NCBI RefSeq assembly: GCF_032051575.1
Contig: NZ_DAMBYD010000012.1
Location: forward strand, 1-64,000
Source: Aminipila sp032051575
GTDB lineage: Bacteria; Bacillota; Clostridia; Peptostreptococcales; Anaerovoracaceae
Length of the DNA: 64,000 nt
Direction of reading: 5' to 3'
In this document: positions 1 through 6,635 of the stretch, piece by piece
Numbering within the stretch: the first letter of the stretch is position 1
Layout of the letters: each line of letters starts with the position of its first letter
The notes under the pieces: generated by a model
Database searches by the model: none
What the model saw: the letters and a program-made list of their open reading frames with translations, nothing else
What the model was told of the DNA's origin: nothing
Translations under genes and position numbers: made by a program

Positions 1-177
1 CTGGTCCGGTATCTCCTGTTGGTCCCGTGGCTCCGGTGGCTCCGATTGCTCCTGCTGGTCCGGTGGCTCCAGTGGCTCCGATTGCTCCTGCTGGTCCGGT
101 ATCTCCTGTCGGTCCCGTGGCTCCGGTCGCTCCTGTGGCTCCGGTCGGTCCTGTTGGTCCGGTGGCTCCGGTTGGTC
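1..177 (-). repeat. Gly-X-Y collagen-like coding repeats
   Basis: These tandem 9-bp-based repeats encode GAT, GPT, GDT, GPA and GAI triplets of the collagen-like protein. Longer blocks reading GPTGDTGPAGAIGAT recur almost unchanged, so the repeat number is probably variable between strains. The opposite strand also stays open through the repeats, but that is a side effect of their composition. Confidence 0.9.
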
Positions 178-430
178 CTTTACAACAACATATTTCACTA
201 CACCTTAACTTCTTCTCATTATAATATTCAATGCATTCTTCGCATTTTTTCTTATAGCAATCTATGCATTCCTTATCACAACATTCTTCCATTTTTCTAT
301 CATAATAATTCAGCCATTCATTACACTTTTTTTTGTAACGATCTTCACATTCCTTTTTGCAAGAATCACATTCATCACATTCATTGCAATGATGCATATT
401 TGATTCTCTGCTATTTTTATCTGTTGACAT
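1..430 (-). CDS. Collagen-like Gly-X-Y repeat protein with Cys-rich N-terminal domain (3' end outside window)
   Basis: The reading frame opens at ATG 430-428, behind a GGAAGTGGAG ribosome binding site, and runs off the left edge of the window, so only 143 codons are visible. Residues 1 to about 84 are hydrophilic and rich in Cys, Lys and Glu, with repeated CxxC-like spacings such as CNECDECDSC, and no signal peptide. After a CCC triplet comes an uninterrupted series of Gly-X-Thr and Gly-X-Y triplets (GPTGATGPTG style). Gly-X-Thr-rich collagen-like chains of this type are known from exosporium filaments (BclA family) and other bacterial surface proteins. The Cys-rich head could cross-link or anchor the filament. 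Length, the C-terminal domain and function cannot be judged here. Confidence 0.85.
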   Translation of the reverse strand, partial: MSTDKNSRESNMHHCNECDECDSCKKECEDRYKKKCNEWLNYYDRKMEECCDKECIDCYKKKCEECIEYYNEKKLRCSEICCCKGPTGATGPTGPTGATGATGATGPTGDTGPAGAIGATGATGPAGAIGATGATGPTGDTGP

Positions 431-860
431 GAACTTCAACTCCACTTCCTTTATTTTATGGAAAAGAACAATTCTCCTATATATGATATGAAGTCAAGTC
501 GAAAAGCGTTAAGGTTCTAAGCTCCTGGAAGGATAAATGTTTCAGTATATGATTAAGAAGAAAGACAATTAAATATTGCTGCTATGTCAGAGAACCCAAC
601 GAAGAATGATTTTAAAAGATGATTTCTTATCTATTAAACGATAACGATATAGAAAATGGATTGCAGGTTATCTCATGATGACGGATTGCAAGGTGACAGC
701 AACAGTATTACAAATCAAAAATCAATGCAAAGCAAAGGACGGCATAGCTTTTGCTACACCGTCCTTACATAAGGTTAATACTTCCTTATCAAACCCACCC
801 GATAAGGTGTGTTGTTTTATTTTAAATAACCATTCTATCAACCGTCATTATAAGTTTTAT
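431..860. other. Intergenic region with no convincing gene
   Basis: This 430-bp gap separates the collagen-like gene from the end of the BMP lipoprotein gene, both on the minus strand. It should hold the promoter of the collagen-like gene. The minus-strand segment at about 482-500 contains CATATCATA, loosely like a SigK minus-10 element, but I cannot support a specific sigma factor. A hairpin lies at 735-766. A 72-codon plus-strand frame (675-893) has no visible ribosome binding site and runs into the neighbouring gene, so it is not called. Confidence 0.5.
735..766 (-). terminator. Hairpin downstream of the BMP lipoprotein gene, possible terminator
   Basis: The inverted repeat AAGGACGG/CCGTCCTT has an inner TAGC/GCTA pairing and a TTTT loop. 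It lies about 95 bp past the lipoprotein stop codon. On the minus strand it is followed by a T-rich but interrupted tract, so intrinsic termination is plausible rather than certain. Confidence 0.45.
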
Positions 861-1955
861 TTACTTAATAACTTGTACCTTAACACTGTTTAATCCAAGT
901 TTGTCAGCACTTTCAACTTCATCCTTCTGAAGTACAATAGTCCCTTTCACTAACTGGTCATAAACCGCATCGTAATCGTCCTTAGTAAATGTATTAAACT
1001 TGGAAGTTTCCATAGGAAGCTGTACACCCTTCTGAGCAGCACCAAGAGTTAAACATTGTCCTCCTGGGAACTTATCAGCATAGTAATCAGTAAGAGCAGA
1101 CTGCACTGAAGCTGCAAGTCCTTTCATAGCAGAAGTAATAACTGTGTCTGATTCACTACTTTGGTCAACGTCAACACCAATAACTTTTCCCTTTGAAGAT
1201 TCGGCAGCTGCCATTACAGAGTTACCTACTTTACCACCACAGGCAAAAATAACTTCTGTTCCATCAGAATACCATGATGAAGCCAATGTCTGAGCTTCTG
1301 GTGTTGCCGCAAATCCACCTGTATAGTGATACTTTAAGTCGACGCTGCCAGCACCTAGTCCTAATTCTTTAGCAGCAGCTTCTGCACCCTGTGCGAAACC
1401 ATATCCATAACGAACTACAGCTGGAACAGCCATTCCGCCCATGAATCCAAGTTTAGTGTATCCATCCATTACAGCTGCATAACCAGCTAAGTAACCTGAT
1501 TCTTCTTCAGCGAATTTAATACCTACAGCATTCTTTGCAGGTGCTGCTGCTGCATTTTCTTCTCCACTATTTGGATATCCGTCAATTAAAATAAAGTTTA
1601 CATCTGGATACATTTCCTGAGCTTGATAAATAGGTACTTCAAATAAATATCCTGGAGTTACAACAATCTTTGCTCCACCTTCAACAGCAAGCTGAATAGC
1701 TGCTAGATAAGCATCAACACTTTCTTCGGTTGGTTTATAGTACTTGTGAGTAATTTTATTTTTTTCAGCATATGCCTTAATACCCTCCCAAGTTCCCTGA
1801 TTAAATGACTTATCGTCAATTTCGCCAACGTCAGTGATCATCGCGATCTCATAAGTTTCTTTTGCCTTATCTTCTGCTGGTGCCTTTTTGTCACCACAGG
1901 CAACTAAACCAAGTACAAGCACTAAAGCTAGTACCATTGCCAAAAATTTCTTCAT
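861..1955 (-). CDS. BMP-family (PnrA/Med-like) ABC transporter substrate-binding lipoprotein
   Basis: This 364-residue exported lipoprotein has a hydrophobic signal peptide ending in a lipobox with Cys at about residue 20 (LVAC). The mature part begins with EIAMITDVGEIDDKSFNQ, the hallmark opening of the basic membrane protein/PnrA family, which binds nucleosides or related ligands for an ABC importer. The segment DKSFNQGTWEGIKAYAE and the later GVDVDQSSE are also typical. No permease or ATPase gene is adjacent, so this is either an orphan binding protein or one working with a transporter encoded elsewhere. The start is supported by AGGGAGAA upstream and a consensus promoter at 2003-2031. The ligand cannot be read from the sequence. 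Confidence 0.9.
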   Translation of the reverse strand: MKKFLAMVLALVLVLGLVACGDKKAPAEDKAKETYEIAMITDVGEIDDKSFNQGTWEGIKAYAEKNKITHKYYKPTEESVDAYLAAIQLAVEGGAKIVVTPGYLFEVPIYQAQEMYPDVNFILIDGYPNSGEENAAAAPAKNAVGIKFAEEESGYLAGYAAVMDGYTKLGFMGGMAVPAVVRYGYGFAQGAEAAAKELGLGAGSVDLKYHYTGGFAATPEAQTLASSWYSDGTEVIFACGGKVGNSVMAAAESSKGKVIGVDVDQSSESDTVITSAMKGLAASVQSALTDYYADKFPGGQCLTLGAAQKGVQLPMETSKFNTFTKDDYDAVYDQLVKGTIVLQKDEVESADKLGLNSVKVQVIK

Positions 1956-2002
1956 AAGATTTCTCCCTTCATCAATACGGTTGATTAATTTCCATATTTT
2001 AT

Positions 2003-2031
2003 ATTATAAATGTTATGAAGCAATTTTTCAA
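2003..2031 (-). promoter_or_regulatory. SigA-type promoter for the BMP lipoprotein gene
   Basis: On the minus strand TTGAAA (2031-2026) and TATAAT (2008-2003) are separated by exactly 17 bp. The predicted transcript starts about 40 nt ahead of the ATG at 1955. Confidence 0.75.
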
Positions 2032-2070
2032 CATAGTTATTATCGCATGTGTCTTCGGGTGTTCGTCAAA

Positions 2071-3051
2071 TTATTTAATAAACTCCTGTACCCAGTAAGT
2101 AGTTCCATTGCTGTCTGTTACATAACCTACACCAATCTGTTCATAATTACTGTTCATAATGTTTGCTCTGTGACCTGGAGAGTTCATCCATGCAGACATA
2201 ACACTCTCTGGTGTTTTCTGACCTTTAGCTATATTTTCTCCTGCAGCTGTATATGAAATACCGAACTGCTTCATCATATCAAATGGTGAACCATAAGTAG
2301 GTGATGTGTGGGAGAAATAGTTTTTGTCTCTCATATCTTCAGCCTTAGTCTCTGCAACACCAGCTAACTTAGTATTTAAAGTCAATGGTGCTAGCCCTTC
2401 TTTAGCTCTTTCTTGATTTACAATGTTTACAACCTGCTGTTCATAAGAACCTACAGCTGCTGTACTCTTAGCAGCATCTGTTACATTGGTATTTGTGTTA
2501 GCTGCTGTATTAGTGTCTGCCTTCGTTGTTGTAGCTGTATCTGCTTTTGCTGTAGCTTTTGTTGTTGTAGCTGTATCTGCTTTTGTTGTAGCTTTTGTTG
2601 TTGTAGCTGTATCTGCTTTTGCTGTAGCTTTTGTTGTTGTAGCTGTATCTGCTTTTGTTGTTGTATTTGTTTTTGCTTTTGTTGTTGTATTTGCATTTGC
2701 TTTTGTTGTTGCATTTGCTTTTGTTGTTGTCTTAGCATTACAGCTCTTTGATTTTTTAACCTGAGCCTGCTTCTGACTTAGATTGCAATTAGTAGCCTTT
2801 AGTTGGCAATTATTTTGTTGAACAACCTGAAGCTTGTTACCGTCCAATGTAAAGTTACAACCTAGATTGTTCTTTAAGCATTCAAGTGCCCCTGCGTTTG
2901 AGACGCAGCTATTTAAACTTTTTACCACTGATTGGTTCAATGGAACTGAAACATTTGCGTTACAGTTTGTTCCTGCAAAAGCTGCAGTCGGTGCTGCTGC
3001 CATAAGCAGTAATGATAGTGATAACGTTGTTTTGACAAATTTGGTTTTCAT
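2071..3051 (-). CDS. Secreted CAP/SCP-domain protein with Thr/Ala/Lys repeat stalk (YkwD-like)
   Basis: The start is taken at ATG 3051, because GGAAAGGAGGAC lies just before it; an upstream in-frame ATG at 3081 lacks such a site. The 326-residue product has a signal peptide (KTTLSLSLLLMAAAPTAAFAG), then a region with paired Cys residues, then a low-complexity stalk of TTTKA and KADTA repeats. A C-terminal CAP domain follows (about residues 205-326), with VNIVNQERAKEGLAPL, YFSHTSP and MNSPGHRANIMN, matching the bacterial YkwD/SCP-like group. CAP domains of this type occur in secreted proteins, often spore- or wall-associated, with largely unknown biochemistry. The stalk probably spans the cell envelope. 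Confidence 0.88.
   Translation of the reverse strand: MKTKFVKTTLSLSLLLMAAAPTAAFAGTNCNANVSVPLNQSVVKSLNSCVSNAGALECLKNNLGCNFTLDGNKLQVVQQNNCQLKATNCNLSQKQAQVKKSKSCNAKTTTKANATTKANANTTTKAKTNTTTKADTATTTKATAKADTATTTKATTKADTATTTKATAKADTATTTKADTNTAANTNTNVTDAAKSTAAVGSYEQQVVNIVNQERAKEGLAPLTLNTKLAGVAETKAEDMRDKNYFSHTSPTYGSPFDMMKQFGISYTAAGENIAKGQKTPESVMSAWMNSPGHRANIMNSNYEQIGVGYVTDSNGTTYWVQEFIK
2481..2740 (-). repeat. 36-bp tandem repeats encoding the stalk of the CAP-domain protein
   Basis: At least four copies of a 36-bp unit, marked on the plus strand by GTAGCTGTATCTGC at 2531, 2567, 2603 and 2639, encode KADTATTTKATA/T. Degenerate TTTKAN units flank them. This is an in-frame coding minisatellite, and it explains the long spurious reading frames on both strands here. 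Confidence 0.85.
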
Positions 3052-3172
3052 AATTTTGTCCTCCCTTTCCACTTTATCCAAAACATTGGAGACATTATTT
3101 TTATTTGGTTTTGCCTCCGTAAAAAAGTATAGACCCCTTTATACTCAAAAATCATCCCATAAAAATTACCAA

Positions 3173-3206
3173 TAAAAAAGCAGGAGTAATTTCACTCGCT
3201 GCTTTT
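3173..3206 (-). terminator. Intrinsic terminator of the DMT-Nudix operon
   Basis: On the minus strand GCAG-C-GAGT pairs with ACTC-CTGC around a GAAATT loop and is followed by TTTTTTATT. The stem overlaps the last codons and stop of the Nudix gene at 3192, so the gene ends inside its own terminator. Confidence 0.75.
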
Positions 3207-3833
3207 TGAGTTTATAATACTTGCCAAATTGTGTGTAATTCTAGCGGTTAAGCCCCATATCACTTTATCCTTATAGGTGTAAATAGGAACCTGAGATTTA
3301 CCTCTTCTCCAATTATAACCATTGGAAAGTTTTAACATATTGTATGGAAAATCGCTGCCTATCTCTGGTATTACATCCATATTGTAGATAAATGGAGTTT
3401 CTTTTGTTATATATTCCAAAGGCACTAAGAAGATTTCTTTTACTTCTTCCGGATTAATTTTTACATTACAGAATGCTTCATAACTGATTTGCCCTAAGTA
3501 ACAATACATAGTAAAATTACTATACGTATATAATGTATCTATTTCTGCAATTATCCTGATATCTTTTTTTCTAATGCCTAATTCTTCACGGGTTTCTCTA
3601 ATTGCGCACTGCCTTCTTGATTCATTTTTCTCAATGGCTCCTCCTGGAAAACATACTTCGCCTGGTTGCCTTTTCAAAGAATCTGCACGTACCTCATATA
3701 ATAAATAGATTTCTCCCTCTTTTTCTACAAGAGGTACCATTACAGAAAAGTAACTATAGGTTCCAACTGCATTCGGTTTTCTATTTTTAAATGTATCTTC
3801 TATTATATTCAAATTCAACTTACTCTTGTTCAA
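3192..3833 (-). CDS. Nudix hydrolase, probable CoA pyrophosphatase (NudL-like)
   Basis: This 213-residue protein has the Nudix box GGAIEKNESRRQCAIRETRE followed by ELGI, with all catalytic Glu residues in place. Just before it, the segment SLKRQPGEVCFPGG matches the extra motif that marks the CoA pyrophosphatase subgroup, which hydrolyses CoA or acyl-CoA to 3',5'-ADP and phosphopantetheine. The start is TTG at 3833, inside the end of the upstream transporter gene (14-bp overlap), with AGAGG about nine bases ahead, so translation is probably coupled. Exact substrate is inferred from the family. Confidence 0.85.
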   Translation of the reverse strand: MNKSKLNLNIIEDTFKNRKPNAVGTYSYFSVMVPLVEKEGEIYLLYEVRADSLKRQPGEVCFPGGAIEKNESRRQCAIRETREELGIRKKDIRIIAEIDTLYTYSNFTMYCYLGQISYEAFCNVKINPEEVKEIFLVPLEYITKETPFIYNMDVIPEIGSDFPYNMLKLSNGYNWRRGKSQVPIYTYKDKVIWGLTARITHNLASIINSKSSE

Positions 3834-4713
3834 TGTTCTTACCCTCTACTTTTCTATTATATATATTTAAATAAGAAGCAATTAAAATGAATGCTATTCC
3901 TATATATGTATTCCAAAGTAACTTATCTCCCAAAACTATAACTGCTATAACTGGTGCAATAGCTGGTTTAATGAAAAATGCTATGGACCCAGTAGTTGCA
4001 TCTGAGTTTTTTATTGCTGAAAAATAGAAATAATACCCCAAACCTGTAACAAAAATACTTATATACATAACCGTTGCAATATTATCCACGACACCTTGTA
4101 ATACAGGCTTATGCATACATAGCATTATAATTAAAAGCACCAATGAACCTAAAATAAAACTAATGCTAGTCTGAGCCATAATCCCCATTTTGTTTATGCT
4201 ATTCTTTCCTGCTACAGTATATAGTCCAAATGTAGCTGCTGCTATAAGCATAAATAAAATTCCCTTAGGAGTATTTCCCTCTTGAATATCCCATGGTCTT
4301 ACCATAAAAACAAGCCCCAGTATTCCCCATAATAATACCACTAATTTTTTCTTATTAAATTGTTCGTCTGACATAAAGTGCGCAAAAATCATAGTAAACA
4401 ATGGATTTATGCACATTATAACAGATGCAGTCGAAGCATTCGAGTGCATTACCCCAAATTGAAAAAACAACATACTGACTGGTATACATATTATACCCAA
4501 ATATAATAGATATCCAAAATCTTTTATCCCCAATTTAGTTTGATTTTTACTAATTTCCTTAAGTGCAAAAGGAAGTAATAAAATACCGCCTATTATGAAC
4601 CGTAAAAATGTCAGTTGGAATGAGTCTAATCCACTTCCTGCAAGTTTTAATGCAACTTCCATAGTTCCAAATAAAAAAGCTGTTAAAAATATAAATAATC
4701 CTACCTTCTTCAT
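3820..4713 (-). CDS. EamA/DMT-family transporter
   Basis: This 297-residue integral membrane protein has about ten hydrophobic segments in two homologous halves, the arrangement of the drug/metabolite transporter (EamA) superfamily. The opening FGTMEVALKLAG and the second-half FIKPAIAPVIAVIVLGDKL are typical. It exports or imports a small metabolite that cannot be identified from sequence. AGAGGATTAA precedes the ATG. It overlaps the Nudix gene downstream and the two probably form one transcript, but I see no evidence of a shared pathway. Confidence 0.85.
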   Translation of the reverse strand: MKKVGLFIFLTAFLFGTMEVALKLAGSGLDSFQLTFLRFIIGGILLLPFALKEISKNQTKLGIKDFGYLLYLGIICIPVSMLFFQFGVMHSNASTASVIMCINPLFTMIFAHFMSDEQFNKKKLVVLLWGILGLVFMVRPWDIQEGNTPKGILFMLIAAATFGLYTVAGKNSINKMGIMAQTSISFILGSLVLLIIMLCMHKPVLQGVVDNIATVMYISIFVTGLGYYFYFSAIKNSDATTGSIAFFIKPAIAPVIAVIVLGDKLLWNTYIGIAFILIASYLNIYNRKVEGKNIEQE

Positions 4714-4774
4714 GTCTTAATCCTCTGTTTTCTTATGTAATATGTTAATTTTTTGTCGCACTTATAATAACCTC

Positions 4775-4807
4775 AAAAAGGGCGGTGAATAATTCACCGC
4801 CACTTTT
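4775..4807 (-). terminator. Intrinsic terminator, possibly bidirectional
   Basis: The near-perfect palindrome GGCGGTGAAT/ATTCACCGCC has an A-run before it and a T-run after it on the plus strand. It can therefore end minus-strand transcription from the small P-loop gene (stop at 4833), and would also stop plus-strand readthrough. Confidence 0.85.
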
Positions 4808-4832
4808 TCAAGCAATTACATTGCTAATTATT

Positions 4833-5255
4833 CTAATTTAAAACTTCATACTCGTTAAAGTCAACGTTCTTTAAATCTTCTTTTTCAACACTTAAACTTA
4901 CTACAAACTCCATATCATATCTTTGCGAAATCTTTTTAAGCCTGCTAAGGAAGTCTGGAATATTATCCTCATTAATGTCTGCATGTTTTAAGATGCTGTC
5001 AATAAAAACTGTTTCAATGTCATGATCTGAGCTAATGATACCGTAGATAAATCCTATGTATTCATCGCTATTTGTAATGTGTTGAAAGTCTTCCATACAC
5101 ACAACTCTAATCTTATGCTTTAAGTCACACATAAGTCTCTGGTTTTTATTAATAAATATAACACTGCCCTTGCTATCTTCAACCACTTCATTGGCCATGT
5201 CTAGCATTGTTTTGGTCTTACCTGAACCCTTCTTACCGATTAATAACTTAACCAT
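4833..5255 (-). CDS. Small P-loop NTPase of unknown function
   Basis: This 140-residue cytoplasmic protein has a Walker A motif GKKGSGKT at residues 7-14 and a probable Walker B in ETVFIDSILKHAD around residue 85. The remainder is short, with no partner domain, transmembrane segment or DNA-binding motif that I recognise. A strong AAAGAGGAGG site precedes the ATG, and a consensus promoter and a terminator flank it, so it is a monocistronic, well-expressed gene. The compact fold suggests a switch- or kinase-like ATPase, but nothing in the context gives a substrate. Confidence 0.75.
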   Translation of the reverse strand: MVKLLIGKKGSGKTKTMLDMANEVVEDSKGSVIFINKNQRLMCDLKHKIRVVCMEDFQHITNSDEYIGFIYGIISSDHDIETVFIDSILKHADINEDNIPDFLSRLKKISQRYDMEFVVSLSVEKEDLKNVDFNEYEVLN

Positions 5256-5326
5256 CGTAATCGCCTCCTCTTTGAGCTATGCAATATTTGCATCCGTTAA
5301 CTTGCTGTAGTAGCTTGTGTAAGCTC

Positions 5327-5355
5327 ATTATACACTATTGATTATTGCATATCAA
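5327..5355 (-). promoter_or_regulatory. SigA-type promoter for the small P-loop gene
   Basis: On the minus strand TTGATA (5355-5350) and TATAAT (5332-5327) are 17 bp apart. The predicted leader is about 65 nt and contains the short inverted repeat AGCTTACACAAGCT just after the start site. Confidence 0.7.
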
Positions 5356-5378
5356 GCTAAATAACCCTTAAACCTCTA

Positions 5379-6419
5379 TCAATTTTCCAAATTTTCATAA
5401 TTTTTCAATCTCAATTGCCCACAGGCAGCATCAATATCACTTCCAAGCTCTCTTCTAACTGTAGTAGTTATCCCTAGCCTTTCTAATCTGTCTTTGAACT
5501 CTAATGCATACGCTCTTGAAGACCCATTAAGCCCGCTTTCTGTTACACTATTTAATGGTATTAAATTTACATGGCACATGATTTTTCTTAGTCTTTTGCT
5601 CAGCTCTTCTGCATGAACTGACTGGTCATTTACACCAGATACCAAAGCATACTCAAATGTTATCCTTCTCCCTGTGTCTTTTACATAATCATGACATGCA
5701 TCTAAAAGTTTTTCCATATCATATTTTTTGTTTATGGGCATTGTCCTGTTTCTTATTTCATCATTAGGGGCATGAAGAGATATGGCCAAATTAGCCTGAG
5801 GGAAGTCTTTTGCAAATTCTGCAATTTTAGGAACAATACCACAAGTAGATACGGTTATACTTCTCATACCAATGTTCAAACCTTCTTTACTATTTGCTAA
5901 GTGAATAAACTTAAAAAGATTGTCGTAGTTATCAAAAGGTTCTCCTGTACCCATTACAACAATATTACTAATTTTCTCTTTGGTATCTTTTTCAACAGAA
6001 ACAATCTGATCAATGATTTCACCAGCAGTCAGATTCCTACAAAGCCCTCCTATAGTAGAAGCGCAAAATTTACAACCCATACGACAGCCCGCTTGGGAAG
6101 ATATACAAATAGAGTTACCATGCTTATATTTCATAAAAACACTCTCTATACTGTTGCCATCCTCCAGCCCAAATAGGTATTTTTTCGTTCCATCTGTCTT
6201 TGAGCTTTGGACCTCTATAATTTTAAGATTCCCAATTTCTGCATATGTATGCAGCTTTTCCCGCAGTTCTTTAGATAAATCTGTCATTTCATCAAAACTG
6301 GATATTCCTCTGTACAGCCATTGGTATACTTGTTTTGCCCTAAACTTCTTTTCTCCTATGCTCTCAAAGAAAACTTCCATTTCCTTAAGTGTCATATTCT
6401 TTAAATTGATTTTGTCCAT
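5379..6419 (-). CDS. rlmN: 23S rRNA (adenine-2503-C2)-methyltransferase RlmN
   Basis: This radical-SAM enzyme methylates C2 of A2503 in 23S rRNA (and A37 of some tRNAs) through a methyl-cysteine intermediate. The 346-residue product has the iron-sulfur motif CRMGCKFC (Cys112, Cys116, Cys119). The C-terminal GSDIDAACGQL carries the second catalytic Cys, at about residue 333. The GTGEPFDNY and SLHAPND motifs are typical of RlmN. AGAGGATATAA precedes the ATG. Length is normal for the family. Confidence 0.95.
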   Translation of the reverse strand: MDKINLKNMTLKEMEVFFESIGEKKFRAKQVYQWLYRGISSFDEMTDLSKELREKLHTYAEIGNLKIIEVQSSKTDGTKKYLFGLEDGNSIESVFMKYKHGNSICISSQAGCRMGCKFCASTIGGLCRNLTAGEIIDQIVSVEKDTKEKISNIVVMGTGEPFDNYDNLFKFIHLANSKEGLNIGMRSITVSTCGIVPKIAEFAKDFPQANLAISLHAPNDEIRNRTMPINKKYDMEKLLDACHDYVKDTGRRITFEYALVSGVNDQSVHAEELSKRLRKIMCHVNLIPLNSVTESGLNGSSRAYALEFKDRLERLGITTTVRRELGSDIDAACGQLRLKNYENLEN

Positions 6420-6596
6420 TTATATCCTCTTTACTTAGTGTATATAATATATTCTTGATATTTATTATTAATATTTTTAAATTATAACCAAATATTACTA
6501 TGCTAATATTAAAATGTCAAATTTCCTGACTTTTAATTGTCATTTATAATCCTAAAGCTATATTTTGTGCCATAATACTTAATTTTTCCTCTTATA

Positions 6597-6626
6597 AATA
6601 AAAGGGCGCAGTTTCAAACTGCACCC
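6597..6626 (-). terminator. Intrinsic terminator of ileS
   Basis: On the minus strand GGGTGCAGTTT pairs with AAACTGCGCCC and is followed by TTTTATTTAT. It sits about 10 bp past the ileS stop codon. Confidence 0.85.
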
Positions 6627-6635
6627 ACTTTAAAA

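Noticed and set aside
19..432. Long plus-strand reading frames across the collagen-like region
   Set aside because: They are mirror frames of Gly-X-Y codon repeats, with no ribosome binding site and low-complexity products.
675..893. 72-codon plus-strand frame in the first intergenic region
   Set aside because: It has no binding site, runs over a hairpin and into the opposite-strand lipoprotein gene, and has no recognisable domain.
2515..2680. CRISPR-like regular repeats
   Set aside because: The 36-bp period has no unique spacers; the repeats are contiguous and in frame within a coding sequence.
2413..2764. Plus- and minus-strand Cys-, Val- or Gln-rich frames over the CAP-protein repeats
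   Set aside because: They are produced by the 36-bp coding repeats read in other frames. The secreted CAP protein explains the region.
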